Shown: positions 43,391 through 55,136, counted from the first letter of the stretch. The stretch is 64,000 bases of DNA from an uncultured Pseudomonadales bacterium (GCA_958295875.1 OY282379.1:3191046-3255045); one strand, 5' to 3'. Translations and numbers: made by a program. Notes: generated from the letters alone by a model not told the origin.

Positions 43391-44176
43391 TCACGTCGAC
43401 GCTCCCGGGGCATTCACCGGCAAGGTGAGGAGTTCTGGCGGCGCTTGCTTGCGGGCGATGCGCAATCCGGTTTGCACCGGGCGGCGGGCTGCGTCGTCCA
43501 AGGTTTCCCACTGCCGGCTGCTCGGGTTCCACCGCCCCGTCTCGGCGCCGTCCAAGGTTTGGTAATAGAGCCCCACCCGCCCCATGCGCAGGAAGTCTAC
43601 CGTGCGCACGGCGCCGTCGCGCTGCAGTTCGCCCCGGTAGGCTTCGATGGTGCGGCCAAACTCCACCTCCACGAGATACGCTTCCATGACGCGGCGGAAC
43701 TTCTCCCCCGCCGTCACGTCGGCGCGGTCGATCAATTCGCGCAGCCGCCCCACACGCGCCTCGCGCTCGCCAAGCAAGAAGGGCACATCCGCGCCGAGCA
43801 GCTCGTCCAACGCATCGATCATGTCGATCATCAGCGGCAGGGCGCCCGTCTCGATGGCCTCGATTTCGTTCGTCTGCCGCTCGATGGAGCCGATCTCGCC
43901 CTGCTGCGAGGTGATGAGCCGGCTCAGTTGATCGTTGTAGATCGTCAAGCTGTCGAGGCGTTGCATCGCCACCCGGTACGCGGCCAAGTTGCGCGAGGTG
44001 GCGTCGTCTAGATCGTCGATGCGGGTTTGGCTCTGGGCGGCGGTCACGTCCGCCTGCGTTTGCTCGGCGATGGCGTCCGCCACGGCCTCCTCCGCGGCGT
44101 GGAGCCCTGGCCCGGCCGCCAAGGCGGCGACGGCCGCGCATGTCACAAAACAGGAAAGGCGCCTGTCCTTGGGCAT
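43391..44176 (-). CDS. DUF3450-family periplasmic coiled-coil protein
   Basis: A 261-residue exported protein: signal peptide (SCFVTCAAVAALAAGPGLHA), long coiled coil about 30-130 (SQQGEIGSIERQTNEIEAIE), and a C-terminal part with RTVDFLRMGRVGLYYQTLDG, the hallmark of DUF3450. It is first in the TonB2-type operon, as in Vibrio and Shewanella. Its role is thought to be support of TtpC. The 256 bp before it, shared with the divergent puuE gene, carry the operon promoter; I see no clear Fur box. Confidence 0.9.
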   Translation of the reverse strand: MPKDRRLSCFVTCAAVAALAAGPGLHAAEEAVADAIAEQTQADVTAAQSQTRIDDLDDATSRNLAAYRVAMQRLDSLTIYNDQLSRLITSQQGEIGSIERQTNEIEAIETGALPLMIDMIDALDELLGADVPFLLGEREARVGRLRELIDRADVTAGEKFRRVMEAYLVEVEFGRTIEAYRGELQRDGAVRTVDFLRMGRVGLYYQTLDGAETGRWNPSSRQWETLDDAARRPVQTGLRIARKQAPPELLTLPVNAPGAST

Positions 44177-44432
44177 CGGTTCCCCCAGTTTGAGTCGGTT
44201 GTGGTTGCCGAGGAAGCCACGCCGCTCGCCGTGGCCCGGCGAGGGGCGGCAAGCGTGAGCCGCGGCCGCCAAGCGACAATTTTGCACTGTCAGTGCCAAG
44301 GTTGCACGGCTTCTGTGCGCGATCAGCGATTTTGTTCGTCCTCCACGGCGCCGGCAGCGAACTCGGCCACCCAGACATGGCCGTCACGAGCATCGTGACC
44401 AAGACCGGAAACAGTTCCGTAGAATTGCGGAC

Positions 44433-45341
44433 ATGGACGGCAACGGCCAACGCGATCTCACGGGATACGGCAGGGAAGCGCCGCATCCGCGCTGGCCGGG
44501 GGGTGCCCGCGTTGCCGTGCAATGCGTCATCAATTACGAGGAAGGCGCCGAGCGCTGCGTCTTGGATGGCGACGCGCATGCCGAAACGTTCCTCTCGGAC
44601 ATCGTCGGCGCGCGCCCCTATCCCGCGCGCCACATGAGCATGGAGTCGCTCTACGAGTACGGCAGCCGCGCCGGCTTTTGGCGCCTGCATCGCCTGTTCC
44701 GCGAGTTCGACATGCCGGTGACGGTGTTTGGCGTCGCGTTGGCGCTCGCGCGCAATCCAGAGGCGGTGGCTGCGATGTTGGAGGCGGACTGGGAAATCGC
44801 TTGCCACGGCTACCGCTGGCTCGATCATCAGTTCATGCCGGCAGCCGAAGAGCGGCGCCAAATCGGTTTGGCGATCGCCGCGCACACAGCCGCCACCGGC
44901 GAGCGGCCGCTCGGTTGGTACACCGGCCGCGACAGCCCGAACACGCGGCGCTTGATCCAAGCGGCCGGCGGCTTCTTGTACGACTCAGACTCCTATGCGG
45001 ACGATCTGCCGTACTGGTGTCCGCAAGCGCCGGGGCATCTCATCGTGCCGTACACGCTCGACGCCAACGACATGCGCTTCAACACCCCCCAGGGCTTCAA
45101 CAGCGGCGAGCAATTCTTCTGCTACTTGCGCGATGCGTTCGACTATCTCTATGCCGAGGGGGCGGAGCGGCCGCGCATGATGAGCGTGGGCCTGCACTGC
45201 CGCATCGCCGGCCGCCCTGGGCGGGCGCTGGCCGTGCGCCGGTTCCTCGAGCACGTTGCCGCCCACGATGCGGTGTGGGTGTGCCGCCGCATCGACATCG
45301 CGCGGCATTGGCACGCGCATCATCCCCCCGCCGCGGGTTGA
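44433..45341 (+). CDS. puuE: allantoinase PuuE (polysaccharide-deacetylase fold)
   Basis: A 302-residue metal-independent allantoinase that opens allantoin to allantoate. GYGREAPHPRWPGGARVAVQ is the family start, NYEEGAE and SMESLYEYGSRAGFWRL the next blocks, and ACHGYRWLDHQ and GWYTGRDSPNTRRL the active-site region of the NodB fold. It completes the urate pathway encoded on the other strand. ATG 44433 follows TAGAAT (44420-44425), which may be its -10, so the leader would be very short. The 3' end overlaps puuD by 22 bp. Confidence 0.93.
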   Translation: MDGNGQRDLTGYGREAPHPRWPGGARVAVQCVINYEEGAERCVLDGDAHAETFLSDIVGARPYPARHMSMESLYEYGSRAGFWRLHRLFREFDMPVTVFGVALALARNPEAVAAMLEADWEIACHGYRWLDHQFMPAAEERRQIGLAIAAHTAATGERPLGWYTGRDSPNTRRLIQAAGGFLYDSDSYADDLPYWCPQAPGHLIVPYTLDANDMRFNTPQGFNSGEQFFCYLRDAFDYLYAEGAERPRMMSVGLHCRIAGRPGRALAVRRFLEHVAAHDAVWVCRRIDIARHWHAHHPPAAG

Positions 45342-46522
45342 CCGGCATCCACCCACGCCAATAGCAAGGCACGTTCCTCAGCCGTCATGCCTGTGAGGTT
45401 GCCAAGCGGCATGAAGGCCGTGCGCACCGACGCCGCGATTTCCCGGCCGCGGCCTTCCAAGTCGCCAACGGCGGCGAACACCAAGCCACCGGGTGGCGCT
45501 GGGTAGCCGGGAAACGTCGGCGCGGCAGAGTGGCAGGCCGCGCAGCGGTCTGTGACGATCTGCCCCACCTGCGTCGCGTCGATGGCGGCTCGATCGCCGC
45601 CGCCGCGCAGGGCGCCGCCATCGACGGCCGTCAGCGTGGCCAATGCGACGAAGGCGAAGCCGGCGGCCACGAGCAGCGCCGGGCGCGGGCGGCCTTGGTG
45701 CTTGAGGTTGAAGTAGTGGCGGGCGAGCGCCGCGGTGGCTGCGAAGGCCGGCACCAACAGCCAAGCGCGCGGCGGCGCGTAGATGAAGCTCGCATGGCTG
45801 CCGACCATGCAGAAGAGCACCGGCAGCGTGAAGTAGTTGTTGTGCGTGGAACGCTGTTTCGCAGCCAAGGCGCGCGCCGCGTCGGGGGGCACGTCGCGTT
45901 GCAGCGCAGCCACCAATGCCCGCTGCGCCGGGATGATGTTCAGAAACACGTTGCCGGCCATGATGGTGCCGAGCAGCGCGCCGACATGGAGGATGGCGGC
46001 GCGGGGCGCGAACAGCGCAAACGCCGCGGCGCTGGCGCCGACCACCAGCGCGATGCCGGCGCACGCGCTCCAAGCCGGATGCCCGGCCATCGGCGTGCGC
46101 ATGGCCGCCTCGTAGAGGGCGAGGCCAAGCAGCAGAAAGGCGACGCTGCCGCCGATGGCGGTGAGCGGCGTCTGCAGCCACGCATCGGCGCCGATCAAGT
46201 AGTTCGTCGGCTGCAAGTAATACAGCAGCGTCATCAGGGCGATGCCGGAAAGCCAAGTGCTGTACGCCTCCCACTTGAACCAGTGCAAGCGCCCCGGCAG
46301 CGTGGGCGGGCCCAAGCGGTACTTGCCGACTTCGTAGATGCCGCCGCCGTGAATCGCCCACAGTTCGCCGCCCAAGCCTTGGCGGGCCTTGGCCTCGGAC
46401 GGCGCCTCCAAGCTCAGGTCCAGCCAGATGAAATAGAACGACGCGCCGATCCAGGCGATGCCGAAGATGACGTGCAGCCACCGCGCCAGCAGGGTGGCCC
46501 AATCGAGGATCAACGTCTCCAT
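45320..46522 (-). CDS. puuD: membrane urate hydroxylase PuuD with cytochrome c domain
   Basis: A 400-residue membrane enzyme hydroxylating urate to 5-hydroxyisourate with respiratory electrons. Residues 1-300 hold eight or so TM helices (HVIFGIAWIGASFYFIWLD, and the His-rich THNNYFTLPVLFCMVGSH). A periplasmic class I cytochrome c follows, with CAACH near residue 326 and a Met in FMPLGNLTGMT. Its ATG overlaps the guaD stop (TGATG). This replaces soluble uricase, as in many proteobacteria; no uricase gene is present here. Confidence 0.92.
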   Translation of the reverse strand: METLILDWATLLARWLHVIFGIAWIGASFYFIWLDLSLEAPSEAKARQGLGGELWAIHGGGIYEVGKYRLGPPTLPGRLHWFKWEAYSTWLSGIALMTLLYYLQPTNYLIGADAWLQTPLTAIGGSVAFLLLGLALYEAAMRTPMAGHPAWSACAGIALVVGASAAAFALFAPRAAILHVGALLGTIMAGNVFLNIIPAQRALVAALQRDVPPDAARALAAKQRSTHNNYFTLPVLFCMVGSHASFIYAPPRAWLLVPAFAATAALARHYFNLKHQGRPRPALLVAAGFAFVALATLTAVDGGALRGGGDRAAIDATQVGQIVTDRCAACHSAAPTFPGYPAPPGGLVFAAVGDLEGRGREIAASVRTAFMPLGNLTGMTAEERALLLAWVDAGQPAAGG

Positions 46523-47826
46523 CAGTTCGCGCCCGCTTGGCGCCAAGCCAAGCGCCCGCCGACATAGGTGCGCTCGATGTCGCGCTCATCGCCCAACATC
46601 ATGTAGGCGAAAAGCCGCTCCTGCAGCGTGTCCACCCGCTCTAGGCGGCGGCTGAGCGCGGGATTGCGGCGCGCGTTCAACACCACCACGTCCGCCTCGT
46701 AGCCGGGCGCCAAGCGGCCGATGCGGTCGCCCAAGGCGAGGGCTTGCGCGTTGCCGAGGGTGATGGCGTGAAATGCGTCCAAGGGGTGCCAACTCGTGCC
46801 CTGGAGTTGGCCGACGCGATAGCCATCGGCCAACGTCTTCAGCATCGACAAGCTGGTGCCGGCGCCGACATCGGAGCCCACCGCCAAGCGCACGCCGTGG
46901 CGCTGCAGCTTGGCCACATCGAGCAAGCCGCTGCCCAAGAACAGGTTCGAGGATGGGCAGAAGACGACGGTGGCGCCGCGTTCGGCGAGGCGCTCCAGCT
47001 CGCGTTCGGTGAGGTGAACGCCGTGCGCGAACACGCTGCGCTCGCCGACGAGGCCGTGGCAGTCGTAGACGTCCACATAGTCCCGCGCTGCGGGGAAGAG
47101 CTTGCGGGTGAGCGCGATTTCGGCGGCATTCTCCGAGAGGTGGGTGTGCAGCAACACTTCTGGGTAGCGCTGCAGCAGCGCCCCGGCGGCGCTGAGCTGC
47201 GCCGGCGAACTGGCGATGGCGAAGCGTGGCGTCACCGCGTAGCTCAACCGGCCGGCGCCGTGCCAGCGCTCGATGAGCCGAGCGCAGCCCGCCACGGCGT
47301 CTGCGCTGTCGGCGAGCTCCTTGGGCACGTTGCGGTCGGCATGCACCTTGCCGGCGATCAAGCGTGCGCCGCGGCCAAGCGCGGCGCGGAACAGCGCTTC
47401 CGTGGCCGCCGCATGGACCGTCGTGAAGACCAACGCCGACGTGGTGCCGTGCGCGAAGCAGAGGTCCATGAAGCGCTCCGCTTGGGCGGCAGCGAAGTCC
47501 GCATCCGCGAAAGCGGTCTCCGCCGGGAACGCATAGCGTTCGAGCCAGTCCAGCAACTGGGTGCCGAAACTGCCGATGATGTCCACTTGCGGGAAGTGGA
47601 CATGCGCGTCGATGAAGCCGGGCAGGGCGATGCCGGGGCGCAAGTCCTCGCAAGCGTCCAAGGGGCCGCCCTGCGCGACGAACGCCGCGCTGCTCGCTGC
47701 GAACTCGATGCGCCCGTCGCGCATGGCCAGCACGCCATCCTCGGTGTGCTGCACGGCCTCGGCCACGCCTTCTGCCGGCGGCGCCGAGAAGCTCAAGAGG
47801 GATGCCCGAATCAGCTCCGCCGCCAT
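46522..47826 (-). CDS. guaD: guanine deaminase
   Basis: A 434-residue amidohydrolase converting guanine to xanthine. Metal ligands are visible in FIDAHVHFPQ, LLHTHLSEN, FAHGVHL and AVGSDVGAGTS. KVHADRN and the C-terminal NAQALALGDRIGRLAPGYEADVV are typical of bacterial GuaD. It lies 3 bp downstream of uraH and shares one base with puuD. It feeds guanine into the xanthine dehydrogenase encoded by xdhABC in the same transcript. Confidence 0.93.
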   Translation of the reverse strand: MAAELIRASLLSFSAPPAEGVAEAVQHTEDGVLAMRDGRIEFAASSAAFVAQGGPLDACEDLRPGIALPGFIDAHVHFPQVDIIGSFGTQLLDWLERYAFPAETAFADADFAAAQAERFMDLCFAHGTTSALVFTTVHAAATEALFRAALGRGARLIAGKVHADRNVPKELADSADAVAGCARLIERWHGAGRLSYAVTPRFAIASSPAQLSAAGALLQRYPEVLLHTHLSENAAEIALTRKLFPAARDYVDVYDCHGLVGERSVFAHGVHLTERELERLAERGATVVFCPSSNLFLGSGLLDVAKLQRHGVRLAVGSDVGAGTSLSMLKTLADGYRVGQLQGTSWHPLDAFHAITLGNAQALALGDRIGRLAPGYEADVVVLNARRNPALSRRLERVDTLQERLFAYMMLGDERDIERTYVGGRLAWRQAGAN

Positions 47827-47829
47827 GCC

Positions 47830-48165
47830 CTAGCTGCCCCGATAGGTGGTGAAGCCGTAGCGGTTGAGCAGCAAGGGAACGTGGTAGTGGCGCCGCTCCG
47901 CCACGAGGAACTCGATGCGCACGCGGGGGTGGAAGCACTCCACGCCGCCGGCGCGGAACCAATCGCCGGTGTGGAAGATCAACTCATAGGCGCCGGCTGC
48001 CAGCCCTGCCACGCCTTGCCATGCGCCGATGCGCCCGTCGGCATCGGTGACGCCGCGCGCGATGCGCTCGGCGCCTTCTAGAGCAAAGAGCTCCACGACG
48101 AGGCCCGTGGCCGGCACACCCTCGTGCAGGTGCAGCACATGCGTCGAGAGCGTCGCTTCAGCCAT
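47830..48165 (-). CDS. uraH: 5-hydroxyisourate hydrolase (transthyretin-like)
   Basis: A 111-residue transthyretin-fold enzyme: STHVLHLHEGVPA at the start (catalytic His and Arg region), HTGDWFRAG and RHYHVPLLLNRYGFTTYRGS at the end. The terminal YRGS tetrapeptide is the HIU-hydrolase signature. Cytoplasmic; it hydrolyses 5-hydroxyisourate to OHCU, the next substrate of UraD. The start overlaps the uraD stop by 8 bp. Confidence 0.95.
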   Translation of the reverse strand: MAEATLSTHVLHLHEGVPATGLVVELFALEGAERIARGVTDADGRIGAWQGVAGLAAGAYELIFHTGDWFRAGGVECFHPRVRIEFLVAERRHYHVPLLLNRYGFTTYRGS

Positions 48166-48667
48166 CTGGCGCTCCAAACATCCGGCGCAGGCGCAGCGCG
48201 ATGATTGCCGCTTGCTCCGCGGCCGCGGTGGCGAACTCCTCCGCGGTGTCGTGGCCGATGCGGGCGCGCAGCAGGTCGAGCATCTCCTCGGCGGTCTTGC
48301 CGGTGGCGCAGACGATGAAGATGAATCCGTGCCGCTCAACGTAGGCGGCGTTGAGTGTTGCGAGCGCCTGCAACGTGGCCTCGGCAGCGCCGGCCACTTG
48401 GCCTTGCTCGGCATGCTCATGGCCGTCGTACCGCCGGCGCAGCGTGTCGATGTCGCCGATGGGCGGATGCGCGGCCAGCGCGATGCGCCGTTCGGCTGGG
48501 CTGGTGGCCTGCCAAGCCGTGTCCGCCGCGGCCAACAGTTGCGTTAAGTCCGCGCAGGGCCGCTGCGCTGCCACCGCGCGCGCCCACATGGGGCTGGCGC
48601 AGCATTCCAGCAAGCGCTGTTCGGCGTCGTCGGCTGGCAAGCCATTGAAGTGTTCCAAGGGCGTCAT
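48158..48667 (-). CDS. uraD: OHCU decarboxylase
   Basis: A 169-residue helical enzyme converting 2-oxo-4-hydroxy-4-carboxy-5-ureidoimidazoline to (S)-allantoin. The active-site motifs LAAHPPIGD (His), HAEQGQ (Glu-Gln) and GFIFIVCATGKTAEEML are present. It sits between xdhC (ATGA overlap) and uraH (8-bp overlap). ATG 48667 gives the family N-terminus; the longer frame is a shadow of xdhC. Confidence 0.93.
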   Translation of the reverse strand: MTPLEHFNGLPADDAEQRLLECCASPMWARAVAAQRPCADLTQLLAAADTAWQATSPAERRIALAAHPPIGDIDTLRRRYDGHEHAEQGQVAGAAEATLQALATLNAAYVERHGFIFIVCATGKTAEEMLDLLRARIGHDTAEEFATAAAEQAAIIALRLRRMFGAPDG

Positions 48668-49491
48668 GGCGAGGCCTCGGAGCGCACCAGCGCGGACTTG
48701 ATGCGCCGCCACGTCAGCGCCGGCGGGCGGGGGGCCACGCACTCGCCATGCAATTCGAGGAGTTCGGCGACGATGGAGATGGCCACCGCCATCGGTTGCT
48801 TGCCCGGCACGTCGTCGCGTCCCACCGGGCAGCGCACTTCCTCCAACGCGGCCGCCGGCGCGCCGTCCCGGACAAGGCGCTCCCGGAAGCGCCGCCACTT
48901 GGTGGCCGAACCGATGAGCCCCAACGAGCGGTAGACGCCGCGGTCCAGCGCGCGCTTCAGGATGCGGTAGTCCAAGTCGTGGTCGTGGGTGAGGATGAGC
49001 ACGTGGCTCGCCGCGGTGACGTCCTCCACTGCCGCCAGCGGCGCGTCGTGGCGGCGATACACGTTGATGGCCGCATCGAAGGCGTCGCGCCGCTCATCCA
49101 CCCAGTGCACCGTCGCCGGCAGCTCGCTCAAGAGGCGGGCGACATGGGCGCCGACGTGCCCAGCGCCGAACACGAACGCTTCCAAGGCGTCGCGGCAGCG
49201 GCACTCAAAGAGCACGGTGACGCTGCCGCCGCAGCATTGCAGCGCCGCCGCGGCGAGGGGGTAGTGGGCGATTTCCTGCGTCGCGGCGCCGGCGCCGAGC
49301 AAGGCCCGGGCGCGCTCCACCACCATGAACTCCAACTGTCCGCCGCCAATGCTGCCGTGCAAGGCATCTTGGGTGACGACCATCTTGTCGCCGGCGTCGC
49401 GTGGCGTGGAGCCGGTGGTGGCGAGCACCGTGGCGACCACATAGGGGCGCCCAGCGGCTTCGCAAGCTGCCAACGCCTCATGCCACTGCAT
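48664..49491 (-). CDS. xdhC: xanthine dehydrogenase accessory protein XdhC
   Basis: A 275-residue Moco-handling chaperone which inserts sulfurated cofactor into XdhB. ATVLATTGSTPRDAGDKMVV and GSIGGGQLEF form the N-terminal domain, the CCGGS motif binds cofactor, and EAFVFGAGHVGAHVARLL begins the Rossmann domain. It follows xdhB with a 14-bp overlap and precedes uraD, an order common in purine operons. Confidence 0.93.
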   Translation of the reverse strand: MQWHEALAACEAAGRPYVVATVLATTGSTPRDAGDKMVVTQDALHGSIGGGQLEFMVVERARALLGAGAATQEIAHYPLAAAALQCCGGSVTVLFECRCRDALEAFVFGAGHVGAHVARLLSELPATVHWVDERRDAFDAAINVYRRHDAPLAAVEDVTAASHVLILTHDHDLDYRILKRALDRGVYRSLGLIGSATKWRRFRERLVRDGAPAAALEEVRCPVGRDDVPGKQPMAVAISIVAELLELHGECVAPRPPALTWRRIKSALVRSEASP

Positions 49492-51786
49492 CGCGTCCTC
49501 CTTGCTCGCGGGCCTCCCGCGCCGCCCAGTACACCGCTTCCGGCGTGGCCGGCACGGCCAGCGCCGGCAGGTGCGCGTAGCCGCCGGCCGCGAAGCATGC
49601 GTCGCGCAGGGCGCACCACACGGCGATGGCCAACATCAGCGGCGGTTCGCCCACCGCTTTGGAGCGATGGATGGTCGGCTGCGGATTGGCGCCCGCGTAG
49701 AAGGCGACGTTGAACGACTCTGGGCAATCGTGGGCGGTGGGAATCTTGTAGTTCGCGGGGCTGTCGGAAATCACGCGCCCGTGTTCGTCCCACAGCAGTT
49801 CCTCGCTGGTGAGCCAACCCATGCCCTGCATGAAGCCGCCTTCGATCTGGCCCAAATCGATGGCGGGGTTCAGCGACGCGCCGGCATCATTGAGGATGTC
49901 CACGCGGGGCACGCGATACTCGCCAGTCAAGGTGTCCACCAGCACTTCCGCCACCGCGGCGCCGTGGGCGTAGTAGTAGAAGGGTCGTCCTTGCCCCAAA
50001 GCCTTGTCGAAGTGAATGTCGGGTGTCTTGTAGAAGCCGGTGGCGGACATCGGGGTGCGCGCGAGATACGCGGCGCCCACGAAGTCTGCGAACGGCATGG
50101 AATGTGGCCCGGCGCTCACTTGCCCGGCGGCGAACCGCAAGTCCAGCGGCGGCCAGTTCAGGTTCTCTTGGGCGAACTGGGTGAGTTTCGCCTTGATGCG
50201 CTCGCATGCGTGGCGCACCGCCATGCCATTCATGTCGGCGCCGGACGAGGCTGCGGTGGGCGACGTGTTCGGCACCTTGTCGGTGCGCGTGGCGGTGTTG
50301 GCCACTTGCGACAGCGGCACGCCAAACGCCGCCGCCGCGACTTGGCGCACCTTCGTGTACAGCCCTTGGCCCATCTCCGTGCCGCCGTGGCTCACCTCGA
50401 TGCTGCCGTCGCGGTAGACGCTCACTAAGCTGCCGGCTTGGTTGAGATGCATGGTCGAGAACGAGATGCCGAACTGCACGGGCGTGAGCGCGATGCCCCG
50501 CTTTGCCCACGCGCTCGCGTCGTTGAAATCGCGCATCTCGACGCGGCGGCTGCGGTAATCCGAGCTGGCCTCAAGCTGTTCGATGATGTCCGCCAAGACG
50601 TGTTCGGTCACCCGTTGGCCGTAGAAGGCCGTGTCGCGCCCTGGGGCGTACAGGTTGCGCTTGCGGACATCGAGGGGGTCTTGGCCGAGCTGGGCCGCGA
50701 TTTCGTCCAAGGCGGCCTCGATGGGGAGCATCCCCTGCGGGCCGCCAAAGCCGCGGAACGCGGTGTTGGACACCGTGTGGGTTTTGCAGCGGTGCCCCGT
50801 GACTTCAGCGTGAGGCAAGTAATAGGCGTTGGCGGCGTGGAACATCGCGCGGTCCACGATGCCCTCGGAGAGGTCTGGCGAGTAGCCGCACTTGCCGGCA
50901 AGCATGATGCGGGCGGCCAACAGGCGGCCATCGCCGTCGTAGCCGAGGTCGTAGTCGCAGGCGAAGTCGTGCCGCTTGCCCGTTTGGGTCATGTCGTCCT
51001 TACGGGGCAGGCGGCACTTCACCGCCACGCCCAAGCGCCATGCGAACAACGCGGCGATGCAGGCGACGCTCGCCGCTTGGCTTTCCTTGCCGCCGAAGGC
51101 GCCGCCCATGCGCCGGCAGGTCACGCGCACCTTATGCATGGCCAGCCCCAGCACTTTGGCGACGAGCGCTTGCACTTCCGTGGGATGCTGCGTCGAGGAT
51201 TGCACATGCATGGTGCCGCCTTCCTCCGGCATGGCGAGCGCGACCTGCCCCTCCAGATAGAAGTGTTCCTGCCCGCGCACATAGAGTGCGCTCTGCAGGC
51301 GATGCGGGGCGGCGCCGATGGCCGCTGGCGCATCCCCCTTGCGCCAAGTGCGGCTCGGCAACACGAAGCGCCTCTCGTCCAATGCTGTGGCGACGTCGAG
51401 CACCGGTTTGGCCGGCCGGTAATCCACCGTTGCCAAGGCGGCGGCGCGTCGCCCCGCTCGCAGCGTGCGCGCGGCCACGGCAAAGAGCGGTTGGCCAAGG
51501 AACTCAACAACGTTCGGCGCAAACAAAGGGTCGCCCGGAAACGGTGCCCCGATGTCGAGTTCGCCCGGCACGTCGTCCGCAGTGACCACATCTACTACGC
51601 CGGGGGCTCTGCGGGTGGCGGCGAGGTCTAGCCGCGTCACCTCGCCGTGGGCGATGGTGGCGCTGCCGATGGCCACATGGAGCGTGTTCGCCGGCGTTGG
51701 CAGGTCATCGACGTAGCGCGCCGTGCCGGTGACGTGGCCCAGCGCGGAATCGTGGCGCAGCGGCGCCCCCATGGTGGCCGCGGTGC

Positions 51787-51790
<4 letters not shown>
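49478..51790 (-). CDS. xdhB: xanthine dehydrogenase molybdopterin-binding subunit
   Basis: A 770-residue molybdenum subunit. GHVTGTARYVDDLP is the standard start; QTGKRHDFACDYDLGYD, CRRMGGAFGGKESQ and GGPQGMLPIEAALDEI are the Moco contacts. EGGFMQGMGWLTSEEL and GEPPLMLAIAVW near the end carry the catalytic Glu. Oxidises hypoxanthine and xanthine to urate. Coupled to xdhA by ATGA overlap. Confidence 0.95.
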
Positions 51791-53310
<1,520 letters not shown>

Positions 53311-53385
53311 GGGCGCAGTGTAAGCAAATCGGGTGCCTACCGTTAGGGCAGCCGGCGTGGCGCAAGCGCGTTCGGCCGGTTTGGC

Positions 53386-54699
53386 CTAGAGGAACGCAAA
53401 CTTAAGGGAAAAAATTAAGGAGACGACATAAACCGCTGGCGGACACTCCTTGGCGCGCCCTGCGATCACCTTGATGACGGCGTACGTCAAGAACCCAATG
53501 CCGATGCCGTCAGCGACGGAGAAGCTGAACGGCATGGCGATGGCGGTGACGATGGCCGGCGCGGCTTCGGTCACGTCGTCCCAGTCGAGGTCTGCCAAGC
53601 CGCGCGCCATGAGCGCGGCCACGAACAGGAGCGCTGCGCTGGTGGCATAGCTGGGCACGCTCTGTGCCAACGGCGCGAAGGCGAGGCAGAGCAGGAACAG
53701 CCCGGCGACGACTACCGCGGTGAGGCCGGTTTTGCCGCCGCTTTCCACCCCAGCGGCGCTCTCGATATAGCTGGTGGTGGACGACGTGCCAACGAGCGCG
53801 CCGAACACGGTGGCCCCCGAGTCCGCGAACAGCGCATTGCGCAGCCGCGGCAGTTTGCCGTCCGCGCCGACCAGTCCGCCCCTGGTGGCAACCCCCACCA
53901 AGGTGCCGGCGGTGTCGAACACATCGACCAACAGCAGCGACAGGATGACGGTCACCATGCTGAAGCTCACCGCCGCGGCCACGTCGAGTTGGCCGAGCGC
54001 CGGCAGTGGCGACGGTGGCGCCGCGACGATGCCGTGAAACGGCGCGTCGCCGACCACCCAGCCCAGCGCGGCGACGCTCAACATGCCGATGATGATGGCG
54101 CCCGGCAGGCGGCGCGCGGTCAATGCCGCGATGATGGCGAAGCCGGCCAACGCCGCCACCGGCGCGAAGCTGCTGAGGTCGCCAAAGGCAACAAAGGTGG
54201 CTGGATTGCTCACCACCACGCCGGCCGAGCGCAGCGCGATGAAGGCGATGAACAGGCCGACGCCGGCCGAGATGCCGAGTTTCAAGTTGCGCGGAATGGA
54301 GTTGATGAGCCACTCGCGGGCCGGCAACGCGCTCAGCAGCACGAAGAGGCATCCAGAGATGAACACGGCACCCAGCGCGGTGCGCCAGTCATGCCCGGCG
54401 CCGATGACCACAGCGTACGCGAAGAAGGCGTTCTGGCCCATGCCCGGCGCCAACGCGATGGGGTAGTTGGCGAGCAGCCCCATCGCCAGCGTGCCGGCGG
54501 CGGCGGCGAGGCAAGTGGCGACGAACACCGCGCCGAAATCCATGCCGGCTTCGGCGAGGATGGTCGGGTTCACGACTGTGATGTAGGCCATCGCCAAGAA
54601 CGTGGTGAGGCCGGCGATGGCCTCAGCGCGCCAAGACGACCCGCGCGCTGCGATCCCGAAGCGGCGTTCCAACCAGCCGTCGTCGCCCTTGGATGTCAT
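53386..54699 (-). CDS. AzgA/NCS2-type purine permease
   Basis: A 437-residue inner-membrane transporter of the AzgA-like branch of NCS2 (guanine, hypoxanthine, adenine/H+ symport). The family start ERRFGIAARGSSWRAEAIAGLTTFLAMAYI is followed by LAPGMGQNAFFAY (substrate site, QN motif), SLLLVDVFDTAGTLVGV and GTSSTTSYIESAAGVESGGKTGL. Twelve to fourteen helices. First gene of the purine catabolic operon; it supplies the guanine and hypoxanthine used by GuaD and XdhAB. Confidence 0.92.
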   Translation of the reverse strand: MTSKGDDGWLERRFGIAARGSSWRAEAIAGLTTFLAMAYITVVNPTILAEAGMDFGAVFVATCLAAAAGTLAMGLLANYPIALAPGMGQNAFFAYAVVIGAGHDWRTALGAVFISGCLFVLLSALPAREWLINSIPRNLKLGISAGVGLFIAFIALRSAGVVVSNPATFVAFGDLSSFAPVAALAGFAIIAALTARRLPGAIIIGMLSVAALGWVVGDAPFHGIVAAPPSPLPALGQLDVAAAVSFSMVTVILSLLLVDVFDTAGTLVGVATRGGLVGADGKLPRLRNALFADSGATVFGALVGTSSTTSYIESAAGVESGGKTGLTAVVVAGLFLLCLAFAPLAQSVPSYATSAALLFVAALMARGLADLDWDDVTEAAPAIVTAIAMPFSFSVADGIGIGFLTYAVIKVIAGRAKECPPAVYVVSLIFSLKFAFL

Positions 54700-55136
54700 G
54701 TGCGCTCCCGCCTATCCCTGGCTGTCATTATGCCGGCGCACGCCCGTCACTGGCGTGTCGGCTCGATTGCCGGGCCGGACAGCGCAGGGAGGGCGAGGGG
54801 TAGGGAAAAGGGAGACAGGGGCGGAGCGCGGGGCCTAGGTGCCCGCGGTGTTTGCGCCAAGTTCCGGTTGATCGCCCGGTCGCGGCCGGCGAACCGCTGC
54901 CATGCACCCCTGAGAACGTGGAGGCGCTGGCAGAGATGCCCTACGCCGCCCGCGTCATCGCGTCGCCTATGCCGACTTCTCTTCGAGATCGCGGCAAGAG
55001 CTGACGAGTGCCGCCGCGCCATGCACTGGAGGCGATGCGGCGACGGCGAGCAGATCATCCTGCGGTGCAATTGGCGCGGCGGTGCGTGTGGTCGTCGCCG
55101 CGCAGACCCAATGGCCGCGCTCGCTGTGGATGGGAG
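54700..55136. other. intergenic 437 bp upstream of the purine permease
   Basis: No credible gene in six frames. A purine-rich stretch at 54793-54838 ending in GGCCTAGGTGCC resembles one at 62135-62184. The promoter of the purine operon should lie next to 54700 but I see no clear boxes or XdhR-like operator. Confidence 0.4.

Noticed and set aside
42012..44960. 982-codon minus-strand frame
   Set aside because: Only the part from 43370 downwards is the TtpC-like gene; the upstream part overlaps DUF3450 and puuE in the wrong frames.
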